A stretch of DNA of 64,000 nt from Fimbriimonadaceae bacterium (GTDB taxonomy: Bacteria; Armatimonadota; Fimbriimonadia; Fimbriimonadales; Fimbriimonadaceae): positions 186,001-250,000 of the forward strand of contig JAHBTE010000001.1 in NCBI GenBank assembly GCA_019638675.1. Direction: 5' to 3'. The notes beneath the pieces were generated by a model that saw only the letters and a program-made list of their open reading frames with translations, had not been told where the DNA came from and made no database searches. The first letter of the stretch is position 1; each line of letters starts with the position of its first letter. Both the position numbers and the translations under genes were made by a program. Below, piece by piece: positions 53,269-61,536 of the stretch.

Positions 53269-54071
53269 TGCAGATCAAGTTGCTGATCAGCTAGAAATTG
53301 TTTGATAACTTCGCGCCCAGTCATTTGCGATCCGTTCACGCGCCGACCACTCCGCATGCTCCAAGTGACGTCTCCCTTCATTCCTTGAGTTTCGTAGAAT
53401 TCAGTCATGCGCTTGTCGTAGTCGCCAATTCCCCGATTGCTGTCGTAAACATCTTCAAACCAAATGGATTCCTGACTCAAACGAGGTTTGATTTCCGCCT
53501 GAACGTTTTGAGCCGGAAAACCCAAACACAGCCCGAAAACACCAAAACATCGATCTGGCAACTTTAAGAGCTCTCGTATCCCATAAGCGTCGTTTCTCAA
53601 CGCGCCGATATAGCAACCAGAGATCCCGATGCTCTCTGCGGCGGAGAGCATTCTTTCTGCCGCCAGAGCGGCATCTACGCATCCCATAGTATAAAACTCC
53701 GCAGTGCTTAGGGCCGCTGGATGCTCACCTACTGTTTCAGCAGCTTGGGCGACCCGGTTCAAATCTACTATAAATGCCAAAAACCAAGGTGCATTATGAA
53801 CCTGATCTTGGTCGCCGCACATCTTGGCAATTGTTGCGCGTCGCTCTGGCTCTTGAACCGAAATCACCGACCAAAGCTGCAGATTAGAGCTTGTAGCCGC
53901 GCTTTGCCCGCAGGCAATTAATGAACTCATCAACTCACGTGAGATGGGCTGATCTGTGTATTTGCGAACTGAACGGTGAGTTAAAAATTTTGCCAGACGG
54001 TGTTCAACGTCTGGCAAAGCCTCCGTTCCGTAGCGCAATTTCCAGGCTTCGGAGAACGATTCCTCAAACAT
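53265..54071 (-). CDS. NfsA-like FMN nitroreductase
   Basis: I chose the ATG at 54071, which overlaps the upstream stop (TAATG); the longer frame has no conserved sequence. The 268-residue product opens with HRSVRKYTDQPI, the FMN-binding start of nitroreductases. SAATSSNLQLWSV then follows, with a middle GISGCYIGALRNDA and a C-terminal FGLCLGFP. This group (NfsA/FRP) uses NADPH to reduce quinones or nitro compounds. Last gene of a three-gene minus-strand unit. Confidence 0.88.
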   Translation of the reverse strand: MFEESFSEAWKLRYGTEALPDVEHRLAKFLTHRSVRKYTDQPISRELMSSLIACGQSAATSSNLQLWSVISVQEPERRATIAKMCGDQDQVHNAPWFLAFIVDLNRVAQAAETVGEHPAALSTAEFYTMGCVDAALAAERMLSAAESIGISGCYIGALRNDAYGIRELLKLPDRCFGVFGLCLGFPAQNVQAEIKPRLSQESIWFEDVYDSNRGIGDYDKRMTEFYETQGMKGDVTWSMRSGRRVNGSQMTGREVIKQFLADQQLDLH

Positions 54072-54658
54072 TAGCGAGCCATATCGGAAAGAAGCTCGTA
54101 GCTGGCTCGGTCGAGCATCACTTCTCGAATCCAAACTCTGAGTTTTTCTTCCTGAGATACCGAGTCGATTTCTCGACCCGGAAACATCGAAGCAGGAACT
54201 GCTTTGGCTGCCGCCGTCCGTTGTCCATCGTTGAGAACTTTCTTCATTTCGTCGTAAACCGCTCCGGTGGACATACCAATTAAAACAGTGCGGCCAGTGT
54301 GGAATTGCGCAACAATCTTTGCATACTCGGCATTGAACTCCGCCGAAGTCAGCATTTGCTTTTTGATTCCGTTTTCAAGTTCTTTATCAACTAAAGGCTC
54401 TAAATCCTTGAGGATTCCCAACTCTTTTTTCTGCAGGTCGACTTCCATTTGCCGAGCTCTTTCAACAACTGGTAAAAGTTTCTTGATTTGATCTTTTGTC
54501 ATCAAAACCGGAAGCAGTTGGTCAAGAATTTCAACTCGCCTGATTTTCAGATTGATTCTAGTTGCAACAGGGTCTTCTTTCATTAACTGAGGTGCGGGTG
54601 CTTCCGCTAACGATGTTCCAAATACGGCAAATGCCATGAATACTGCCAACCACTTCAT
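54071..54658 (-). CDS. Exported helical protein of unknown function (195 aa)
   Basis: A signal peptide (MKWLAVFMAFAVFGTSLA) is followed by a helix-rich, charged region (RINLKIRRVEILDQLLPVLMTKDQIKKLLPVVERARQ, given here only in part). This resembles the LTxxQ-type Spy/CpxP periplasmic chaperones but lacks the exact motif. It overlaps the upstream small membrane protein gene by 4 nt and the nitroreductase by one base. The periplasmic location is inferred from the signal peptide. Confidence 0.7.
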   Translation of the reverse strand: MKWLAVFMAFAVFGTSLAEAPAPQLMKEDPVATRINLKIRRVEILDQLLPVLMTKDQIKKLLPVVERARQMEVDLQKKELGILKDLEPLVDKELENGIKKQMLTSAEFNAEYAKIVAQFHTGRTVLIGMSTGAVYDEMKKVLNDGQRTAAAKAVPASMFPGREIDSVSQEEKLRVWIREVMLDRASYELLSDMAR

Positions 54659-54999
54659 AATTCTCGTTCCTGCGATTTTGACGCCTCATTATTCTTACCG
54701 GTTTCGCCGCCGACAACACTCCGCAAGACCCAAACCGCTCCCAGCGCTTGACCACCCACAAAGATGCACCCAAGAAGCAAAGCTGCGACCCAAGCCCAGC
54801 CTGTGAGCTTGCCATCGGATAAGCCTCCCATTGTGCCAACTAACCACATTCCGCCAAACATAACGACGGTGGCGGCGATCATAGCCAAGATTCCTGCTCC
54901 AGGCTTACGCGGAAGGTCTAGTCTCTGAGACTGCCTCCCCGCCCAATAGCCCACTAACAGCCAGATAAGTAAGCAACCGCTTGCTTGTGCCCAAATCAC
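54655..54999 (-). CDS. Small membrane protein (114 aa)
   Basis: Three hydrophobic helices (about 5-20, 35-58 and 68-90) with short loops; GTG start at 54999. TAGATT lies six bases before the start with no Shine-Dalgarno. The divergent PfkB gene starts 41 bp away with its own -10 box, so the two promoters face each other. The function is unknown. Confidence 0.7.
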   Translation of the reverse strand: MIWAQASGCLLIWLLVGYWAGRQSQRLDLPRKPGAGILAMIAATVVMFGGMWLVGTMGGLSDGKLTGWAWVAALLLGCIFVGGQALGAVWVLRSVVGGETGKNNEASKSQEREL

Positions 55000-55039
55000 A
55001 CTCGCAATCTACCTGTCCAAACGGCTAAAATCTGCGACC

Positions 55040-55963
55040 ATGATTCTGGTATTTGGCACGATTTGCCTTGACCGTATCCACCGGGTGCCGCGACTGCCGA
55101 AAGCAGGCGGCTACGTTGAGATATCAGAATCAACAACTGGGCTAGGAGGCGAAGCAGCCAACACCGCATTTGCATTACAGAAATGGAAAGCGAATTTCAA
55201 GCTGATCGGGAATTCGCTTGGAACCGGCATCACTTCTGAACTCATTTACTCCTATCTCAAAAACTGCCACCTGCAACACGCGATCACGCCAAAGATGGCG
55301 AATCCCTCGCCCATATGCGAGATCATGGTTACGCCGGATGGGCAGAGAACGATGTTCGGGTTGGGATTTGCCCACCTTGACAAATTTTCCGATCCTCACT
55401 TGGTACAAGACCATTCCGCAAGTTGGTTAACAGTTGACCCAAATTTAGGCGATTCAAGTATTCAAGCTGCCACCTTGGCTCGAGAATCTGGCGCAAAGAT
55501 TTATTGGATGGACTTCCCGATTCCCGGCGCAAAGAATGCTCCGTCTTATCAACAAAGCGATGTGTGGCAATCTTCCACCGACCAGTTCGGAGAATCACAG
55601 AACGCCGTTAAGAATATCGAATTTGTCAATCAGTTTCATGAACAAACGGGGGCTTTGATTATCTTGAGTGACGGAAAGTTTGGGTTCTACGCTTGCGGCA
55701 AAAATCTTTCAGCGAGACACTTCCAACCGTTTCACGTTACTCCACAAATAGATTCGACCGGAGCTGGCGATTGCTTTAGGGCCGGAATGATTTATTCGCT
55801 TGACCTCAAAAAACCGTTAAGTGAGTGCTTTGCTTTTGCCGCCGCCGCCGGATCGCTAGCTTGCCGGGGGTTAGGGGCAACTGCTTCGATACCTGACCTA
55901 GAGGAAATAGAATCCTTGCTGGCTTCCCAACCAGAAATCGTAGCGAGCTACCTGCCAGAATAG
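55040..55963 (+). CDS. PfkB-family carbohydrate/nucleoside kinase
   Basis: A ribokinase-fold enzyme of 307 residues. The N-terminal FGTICLDRIHRVPRLPKAGG and GGEAANTAFALQKW bind the sugar. The C-terminal signature DSTGAGDCFRAGMIYSL contains the catalytic Asp of the anion hole. It phosphorylates a sugar or nucleoside; the substrate is not evident. TAAAAT at 55026-55031 is eight bases before the ATG. The mntR-like gene overlaps its stop. Confidence 0.88.
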   Translation: MILVFGTICLDRIHRVPRLPKAGGYVEISESTTGLGGEAANTAFALQKWKANFKLIGNSLGTGITSELIYSYLKNCHLQHAITPKMANPSPICEIMVTPDGQRTMFGLGFAHLDKFSDPHLVQDHSASWLTVDPNLGDSSIQAATLARESGAKIYWMDFPIPGAKNAPSYQQSDVWQSSTDQFGESQNAVKNIEFVNQFHEQTGALIILSDGKFGFYACGKNLSARHFQPFHVTPQIDSTGAGDCFRAGMIYSLDLKKPLSECFAFAAAAGSLACRGLGATASIPDLEEIESLLASQPEIVASYLPE

Positions 55964-56376
55964 TTGCCATCGCAGATTCAAAACGATTCAGCCGCACGAG
56001 ACAAGACCATAGCCGAGAAATCGCCGAAGACTATGTTGAACTCGTCGATACACTTATTCAGGAAAAAGGCGAAGCCCGCATCACTGACCTAGCTGAACGC
56101 CTCGGCGTAAGCAAAGTTAATGTTTCAAAAATCATCCAGCGACTTGCTAAAGAAGGATTGGTTCACGCTGAGCCTTACCGAAGTATCTTTTTGACTCCGG
56201 AGGGCGAAGCTCTCGCTTCCGAATCACGGGCGAGACATCAAATCGTTGTCCAGTTCCTTGTCGCCCACGGGATATCCATTGCTACCGCCGAAGTTGACGC
56301 TGAAGGAATTGAGCATCATGTCAGCCAAGAAACGCTGAACGCGATGCAAAAATTTATCAAGAAACAGTCGTCTTGA
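55960..56376 (+). CDS. mntR: MntR-type manganese-responsive regulator (DtxR family), non-AUG start
   Basis: The frame from 56158 (TTG) would begin in the middle of the DNA-binding domain. Upstream the frame is open and encodes TRQDHSREIAEDYVELVDTL, ARITDLAERLGVSKVNVSKIIQRL, the complete winged helix. So the protein starts upstream, yet no ATG, GTG or TTG occurs. ATA at 55960 overlaps the pfkB stop (ATAG), and ATC at 55969 is the other option. The C-terminal half (LTPEGEALA, AEGIEHHVSQETL) supplies the metal site with Glu-His-His. It probably represses manganese transport when Mn is high. A 138-residue product fits the family length. Confidence 0.85.
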   Translation: MVAIADSKRFSRTRQDHSREIAEDYVELVDTLIQEKGEARITDLAERLGVSKVNVSKIIQRLAKEGLVHAEPYRSIFLTPEGEALASESRARHQIVVQFLVAHGISIATAEVDAEGIEHHVSQETLNAMQKFIKKQSS

Positions 56377-57199
56377 GCAGTGCCGATTCAGGGACAAGAG
56401 CTTTACCGAAAAATAGCTCCTCCGGGTCGCACTCGACTGAAATGGGCAAATCCCATCGCTCAATATCAACGGTAATCACGCCGCCAAGGCTTTCGACTTC
56501 AATTCGGCCGGTCATGTTATGTTTGCGACACCATGCGCTAGCGGCGGCCGTCGCTCCCGTTCCACAACCAAGAGTTTCGCCGACGCCTCGTTCCCAAATT
56601 CTCATATACAAATGGCGATCTGTAATCGCGTTGGTCCACATCACGCTAATCCGCTCGGGGAAAATCGGATCGTTTTCGATCAACGGGCCGAGACGGAAAA
56701 ACTCTTTGTCACCCGGGAGTTCATCGCAAAATGTTATCAGGTGCGCGCTACCGGTTGTTAGCGCCGTGCCAACCACACCATGAATTTCTTGATCTAAAAA
56801 CTCTTCGGTTCCCACAAATGGAACTCCCTGCGGGCTGTAATCCGCCGCAGGCATAAGTGCCTTGACCCGTCCGGCGGGATTTATGGTCATATGAATGACT
56901 TGTCCAAGTTGGTGAATTGCAAACTCTAACCCAGTCCACCCTTGTCGATAGCTGTACCACGCGGCGCAACGCAATCCGTTTCCGCAAAAATCCTCGCTGC
57001 CATCGGGATTAAAGAATCTGAGATGGATTTCGTCGCCTTCGCGCCAAATCACCATCAAGCCGTCCGAGCCAATCGAAAACCTTCGCTCACACAAAATTCG
57101 AGCCAGCTCCGGCCAATCTCCGTGAGGAACATCGGATCGATCCAACAAAACAAAGTCGTTGCCAACCGTTTCTAATTTGCAGAACGGGATTTCGACCAT
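56357..57199 (-). CDS. dapF: Diaminopimelate epimerase
   Basis: DapF converts LL- to meso-diaminopimelate for peptidoglycan and lysine. The ATG at 57199 overlaps the upstream stop (TGATG), and the 280-residue product starts VEIPFCKLETVGNDFVL. The two catalytic cysteines lie in FCGNGLRC (thiol 1) and LGCGTGATAAA (thiol 2). The earlier in-frame start at 57229 adds non-conserved residues. The 3' end overlaps the convergent mntR gene by 20 bp. Confidence 0.94.
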   Translation of the reverse strand: MVEIPFCKLETVGNDFVLLDRSDVPHGDWPELARILCERRFSIGSDGLMVIWREGDEIHLRFFNPDGSEDFCGNGLRCAAWYSYRQGWTGLEFAIHQLGQVIHMTINPAGRVKALMPAADYSPQGVPFVGTEEFLDQEIHGVVGTALTTGSAHLITFCDELPGDKEFFRLGPLIENDPIFPERISVMWTNAITDRHLYMRIWERGVGETLGCGTGATAAASAWCRKHNMTGRIEVESLGGVITVDIERWDLPISVECDPEELFFGKALVPESALLKTTVS

Positions 57200-59208
57200 C
57201 ACGACTTGAGAAGCGGCTCCAAACGACATTCAGTTTTCATCATCGTACTGCGGAACCAAGTTCCATCTGGGCATACCAGCGGGAACCACCAGGCGGCTGG
57301 CCTATAGCCTGCCTTCTCTAAGCCTGCGCTACTCACCACCGCTTCACGAATCAACTTTGCCCGCATAAGCTCTGCTTCTAACGCGATGTTGAAGCGTCGC
57401 TCGCGTATTCGAGTGACGGTGTAACTGGTCACGATTTGGTTTTGGTGGGATTCCAATTTTTCGTAATCTGACTTTAAGTTGTATCGGTCTTGATCTAATT
57501 GCTTAATTTGAGAAATGATCTGCTCTCGTTTTGCCCAATCCTTGTCACTCGGAGATTTCTCAAAAATCGCCTCTCGCCAGTGGCGCCCTTTTTCATCTTG
57601 TAAGTCGTTCCGCTGTTGATTGGCTGATTTGAATTCAGCAAGCACGGCTCGTTTTTGATCTTTTACCGACTTAATCTGCTCGCCTAGTTGTGCAAATTCT
57701 TGTTGAATCGAGCCATATTCGTGGGCTAAACATTCCCATTGCCCGCCCAATTCTCTTTGCAGATATCCCAACAACGCGAGCGGGCGCCGGACTTCAGCGA
57801 GTTCTGACAACCTTGCCCGCTGGGCTTTTGCAACTTCCCTCCACCGCAACGCAAATGTAGGAGCACTCAATTCGTCGGTACCGAAAGCACGATGCATCGT
57901 TTCTGGCAGGTGCAGCCAGGCGCAACAGTCATCCATCGCATCCCATGGATTGAGTTTTGTCCTCAAAATCGGATGCCACTTTGCTCGAACTCCTGACTTA
58001 ACAAGCGATTCCGCCATTTGCGCGGATCGCCACACGTATCCGCTTGCTCCTTCGTGAAACACGAATACAAATTCGGCACTCAGCATCAAAATCAACGAAA
58101 CTGCCTTACCGACCAGAACGCAGTCCGGGCCAAATTTGGCCTCAATCACATCAGCAAGTTGCTGAATAGATTCTATTGACTTTTTAAATGAAAAACCGAT
58201 TGGATTATCGGTCATCACGACCCCACCCCGATTGCCCAGCCTCAGCGTCCCTCGCCCAACGCCAGGAATGTACAAGTCGAACGGAAGTGTGCCGCTACCA
58301 AATCGGTCTAATGTGTAAATTTCTGAACCAGCCACAGCGTCATCATAAGCGGCGCGAGCAATTGGCTTAGTTTTTGGGTTCAAGAACAAATCTACAATCT
58401 TAAATCGATCTAGCCCACAAGTTTCTCGATTGAATTTCAACAGCCGTGTTGTCCGAGTTGTTTCGATATCCAACTTCCGCCCGGCAACGAGTTGATAGAA
58501 CTCAGGAATTAAAGCCTCGTAATATGCCGCAAGACTAGGATCAGCCGATGATTCAGCGGTCTCGCAGATCAACTGCACCAAGTGATCGCGCATTTTTTCC
58601 GATTCAGAGTGATGCCGACCAGAAATCAAACGCAGGCTTTCATCCACCGCCCAAGTGAACGTATCAAAAATTTGCGGCAACATCCGGCTGAGTTCTTTTT
58701 CCGCTGTGATTTTGGATTCATCACTTAAGGAAACCACCCCACGCCATCCGTAAGCCTCGGTAATTTCATCTAAGAAACCAGGGCGATGCTCTTCCAGCAT
58801 CGAAATTTTTGCCCCAGCGGAGGAAAGCTTTTCCTTGGTAACTACTGTTTCACTTCCAAAGAGATGGCTGAATTCACCTGCTGCGCTCCACAAATCTTTC
58901 GTGGAAGTATCGTTATGCGGTAAGGCGGCGAATCCTTTTCCGCTCCCTTTAAACTTAGCAAAATAATCTGTGTCGTGGACACCTGCGATACAGGGACGAG
59001 GCTGACCACACTCTTGAAAAGCGGCGAAGATGCCCGACTTCATGGGCTCATCCCAGAATACGGTTTGACCAAGAGCAAGTAAAGGAACACCCGGAGAAAC
59101 TCGATCAAGTTCCTCGACTACTGAACGGAATTTCGGACAGTCGGAATTCATTCCTTTATCCGCATATTGTAATTCAACCAGCACCCTTTCACCACGCGTG
59201 TGACCCAA
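57199..59208 (-). CDS. Large unknown protein with C-terminal coiled coil (669 aa)
   Basis: No signal peptide or TM helix, so probably cytosolic. The N-terminal part contains ALGQTVFWDEP and AGVHDTDYF. A middle stretch has ALPHNDTSTKDLWSAAGE and later ARAAYDDAVAG. From about residue 480 to 620 the sequence is coiled coil, rich in Glu, Lys and Gln (EYGSIQQEFAQLGEQIKSV). The N-terminus is uncertain: TTG at 59208, GTG at 59184 and ATG at 59151 are all in frame. It is coupled to dapF by TGATG. I know no characterised homologue; a link to cell-wall precursor supply is only a guess from position. Confidence 0.7.
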   Translation of the reverse strand: MGHTRGERVLVELQYADKGMNSDCPKFRSVVEELDRVSPGVPLLALGQTVFWDEPMKSGIFAAFQECGQPRPCIAGVHDTDYFAKFKGSGKGFAALPHNDTSTKDLWSAAGEFSHLFGSETVVTKEKLSSAGAKISMLEEHRPGFLDEITEAYGWRGVVSLSDESKITAEKELSRMLPQIFDTFTWAVDESLRLISGRHHSESEKMRDHLVQLICETAESSADPSLAAYYEALIPEFYQLVAGRKLDIETTRTTRLLKFNRETCGLDRFKIVDLFLNPKTKPIARAAYDDAVAGSEIYTLDRFGSGTLPFDLYIPGVGRGTLRLGNRGGVVMTDNPIGFSFKKSIESIQQLADVIEAKFGPDCVLVGKAVSLILMLSAEFVFVFHEGASGYVWRSAQMAESLVKSGVRAKWHPILRTKLNPWDAMDDCCAWLHLPETMHRAFGTDELSAPTFALRWREVAKAQRARLSELAEVRRPLALLGYLQRELGGQWECLAHEYGSIQQEFAQLGEQIKSVKDQKRAVLAEFKSANQQRNDLQDEKGRHWREAIFEKSPSDKDWAKREQIISQIKQLDQDRYNLKSDYEKLESHQNQIVTSYTVTRIRERRFNIALEAELMRAKLIREAVVSSAGLEKAGYRPAAWWFPLVCPDGTWFRSTMMKTECRLEPLLKS

Positions 59209-59331
59209 CCCACACGGTTTCTACGCATAAATGAACACAAAACGTCGAATAGACCCTCGTTTTTTTGCTAGGTCGTGCCGAATATCTCTTTGGGAGTCAA
59301 TCCCACGCCACATCGGCATGGCCTATCAAGC

Positions 59332-59598
59332 ATGAGCTTACGAAGGAAGAAAAGCGATAAGGGAGTCAGCATCAGCCTGGCAAGCCAGATTACGGGAGTG
59401 GAAGTTCATACCCTCCGGTACTGGGAAAAAGAATTTGCTGGCTATCTGAACCCAATCCGCACAAATGGTGGTCAACGACGCTATCGCGCCGAAGACATCC
59501 AAGTTGTGTTAGAACTTCGTAAATTGCTCCGCGATGAGATGTTCAGCATCGCAGGTGCCCGCCGTCACCTAGCTCGGTATTACAAAGAAGCGGCATAA
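59332..59598 (+). CDS. MerR-family transcriptional regulator
   Basis: From the ATG at 59332 the 88-residue product consists of a helix-turn-helix with the family signature GVEVHTLRYWEKEF and the wing NPIRTNGGQRRYRAEDI. It ends soon after a short dimerisation helix (DEMFSIAGARRHLARYYKEA). No metal- or ligand-binding domain follows. A GTG at 59275 is in frame but adds unconserved residues. Its stop is directly followed by the thyX fragment on the other strand. Target genes are unknown. Confidence 0.85.
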   Translation: MSLRRKKSDKGVSISLASQITGVEVHTLRYWEKEFAGYLNPIRTNGGQRRYRAEDIQVVLELRKLLRDEMFSIAGARRHLARYYKEAA

Positions 59599-59714
59599 TT
59601 ACTGCGGCTGTACGACCGCTTGCTCGATTTCTTTAGCTGGCTCGGCCGCCTGAATTTTAGATAACTTCTGTTCAAATATCGCCAATGAGCGACCTTCCAG
59701 CGTATTCTCTAATC
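59599..59714 (-). pseudogene. thyX: Detached duplicate of the thyX 3' end
   Basis: On the minus strand this segment encodes GRSLAIFEQKLSKIQAAE and continues to EIEQAVVQPQ-stop, the same C-terminus as the intact thyX at 60097. Over the last 33 codons the two copies differ at 11 codons, of which 10 are synonymous and one is Ser for Pro. The match ends near 59714, just before the ATG of the orphan ORF. There is no start codon and no rest of the gene, so it is a remnant. Confidence 0.9.
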
Positions 59715-59719
59715 GCGAG

Positions 59720-60091
59720 ATGAAATATCCTCGAACTACACATATTCAGTATGAGCGTGATAGCGACGGGCAAGCTGCTACTTTCAAAATAATTCGTACT
59801 TGCAAAAATCTTTCGGGAGGAACTGTACTTCTTGCCCGCTATGTTTCGAATGATGTCAACTGGCTTGAGTCCGGGATGCTTTATTCTTTTTCTCCCCGAT
59901 TTGTCGGGCATGACTTTGAGGATATCAATTCGTTGCTAATGCCCGAGGGGAGCAGTCTTTCTCAAAAAATGAATGCTCCGGTTAATTTGGTTAAATTGAA
60001 ACCACATTGCATAAATGCAGATTTCATCCAAAGTGGTGATTGGGAACAGGTCAGCATCGGAATCATTACGGAGTTGCCGGACTTAACCTGA
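59720..60091 (+). CDS. Orphan protein between two thyX 3' ends (123 aa)
   Basis: An ATG-started frame of 123 residues that fills nearly all of the 382 bp between the thyX fragment and intact thyX. The sequence is mixed alpha/beta with two cysteines (RTCKNLS and LKPHCINA) and no signal peptide or TM helix; no motif is recognised. It is convergent with thyX and ends 5 bp before the thyX stop. The flanking duplication suggests that it arrived as a unit (inference). It may be an accessory gene of narrow distribution. Confidence 0.6.
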   Translation: MKYPRTTHIQYERDSDGQAATFKIIRTCKNLSGGTVLLARYVSNDVNWLESGMLYSFSPRFVGHDFEDINSLLMPEGSSLSQKMNAPVNLVKLKPHCINADFIQSGDWEQVSIGIITELPDLT

Positions 60092-60096
60092 GAATT

Positions 60097-60975
60097 TTAT
60101 TGAGGCTGAACAACTGCTTGCTCAATCTCTTTAGCTGGCTCGGCCGCCTGAATCTTAGATAGCTTCTGTTCAAATATCGCTAATGGGCGACCTTCCAGCG
60201 GATTTTCTTTGCCAGCCATCAAGGCGGCGACTGCCTCGCATTCTGCGCGTGAAAGTTTGACTGAACCCAAAATATGTTCCTCAAACGCTTCGTAAGCGCA
60301 TGGAGCAACTGCTTTTGCACACTGGGCCATTGCCTCGGCAAAAACCCGAATCTCGTATTGGGCATGGCTATCCATACGGAGTTGCAGGAACCGAAAGAGA
60401 TTATGGAGATCAATCTGCCAATACCATTCTGTGTAGAGTGAGTTCGGCAAGTTTGCTCGCGCTATTTCCCGTGCTAACCCTTTTTCGATCATTTGCGTGT
60501 AGTGATCGTAAATCGCGCGTTGATCGGCTTCCATTTCGGCGATCATTGCGCGGGCGGTGGCATCGTCCAGACATTCTTCACCGCGAGCTTGCTTATTATC
60601 TTCGCTTTGAACTCGCATTTGGTCGAGTTCTGGCAAGTAGAACTCATCCCGCATGATTGAATACCGACCACTGATTTCGTTTAGTCGAGCCGTGCGGTGG
60701 CGCACCCACTGGCGAGCAACAAAAATCGGCATTTTGCAGTGGAAAGTCAAGACCACTTGCTCAAACGGGCTCGTGTGCTCGTTTCGGAGCAAGTAGTGAA
60801 TCAATCCGCGATCTTGGCGGTAGCTCTTTGTTCCTGCACCATAACTCACCCGCGCAGATTGAACAATTCGGTCGTCCCCGCCCAGATAATCCACCAGCCG
60901 CACAAACCCTTTATCAAGGACTTTAATCTCCTGGTCTAGGAGTGTTTCTGCTTCTGGAACGACCGTTCTCGCCAT
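60097..60975 (-). CDS. thyX: Flavin-dependent thymidylate synthase
   Basis: ThyX makes dTMP from dUMP with FAD and methylenetetrahydrofolate. The ATG at 60975 gives 292 residues, somewhat longer than the common 230-260 because of a C-terminal tail. The family signature RHRTARLNEISGRYS is intact, as is the HTSPFEQVVLTFHCK region near the flavin site. CAAAAT lies six bases before the start. The last about 110 bp are duplicated at 59599-59714. Confidence 0.95.
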   Translation of the reverse strand: MARTVVPEAETLLDQEIKVLDKGFVRLVDYLGGDDRIVQSARVSYGAGTKSYRQDRGLIHYLLRNEHTSPFEQVVLTFHCKMPIFVARQWVRHRTARLNEISGRYSIMRDEFYLPELDQMRVQSEDNKQARGEECLDDATARAMIAEMEADQRAIYDHYTQMIEKGLAREIARANLPNSLYTEWYWQIDLHNLFRFLQLRMDSHAQYEIRVFAEAMAQCAKAVAPCAYEAFEEHILGSVKLSRAECEAVAALMAGKENPLEGRPLAIFEQKLSKIQAAEPAKEIEQAVVQPQ

Positions 60976-61080
60976 GCTTTTATTTTGGCTGGTTTGGCCA
61001 AGCGGTCTTGCGCCGATTTCCACACCCTTCACACACTAGGGAGCGGGGAATTTTTTACCGAAAATAAGAATGAAATTTTC

Positions 61081-61536
61081 ATGAATACGGGCTTCAAGGT
61101 AGGGATTCTAGTGATGGGTGTGCTCATGCTCGCCTGTTGTGGCGGCGTTATGCTGACCCTTAGCCCCGTAAGTGCAGTCGTCGATAAGCGAGAAAAAGAA
61201 GCTCGTGATTATGGCGATGCTTACACAAAGCAGATTCTCAAGAACTGGGATGCCAAGCAACTCGTGAGTCTCAGCACTCCCAAATACCGCGACGAATTTT
61301 CTGAAGAGCAATTCGCCAAAACCCTCGCGGGAAATAAAAAAGCTCTTGGTACTTTTCTTTCTGGTAGAGGCCGGGCGTCACTGGTTAACGCTCAACGTAC
61401 GAAAGATTCCTCTACTATTCTCGCTAAATATGAAAGCCGTGCCTCATTTGAACGCGGAAAAGCTAAAGTCAGACTGAACCTGCGATTAGAAAACAATAAG
61501 TGGGCAATTGAACTGTTTTCTATTGAGCCGCTGTAA
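61081..61536 (+). CDS. Exported or membrane-anchored small protein, NTF2-like (DUF3887/4019 type)
   Basis: From the ATG at 61081 the product has 151 residues: one N-terminal hydrophobic helix (about 5-30, with CCGG that could act as a weak lipobox) and a soluble domain (about 45-150). The soluble domain has a KQLVSLSTPKYRDEFSEEQF segment and a final WAIELFSIEPL, typical of small NTF2-like export domains. The frame from 60985 adds no plausible signal. Its last 17 bp overlap the convergent trpG gene. The function is unknown. Confidence 0.7.
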   Translation: MNTGFKVGILVMGVLMLACCGGVMLTLSPVSAVVDKREKEARDYGDAYTKQILKNWDAKQLVSLSTPKYRDEFSEEQFAKTLAGNKKALGTFLSGRGRASLVNAQRTKDSSTILAKYESRASFERGKAKVRLNLRLENNKWAIELFSIEPL

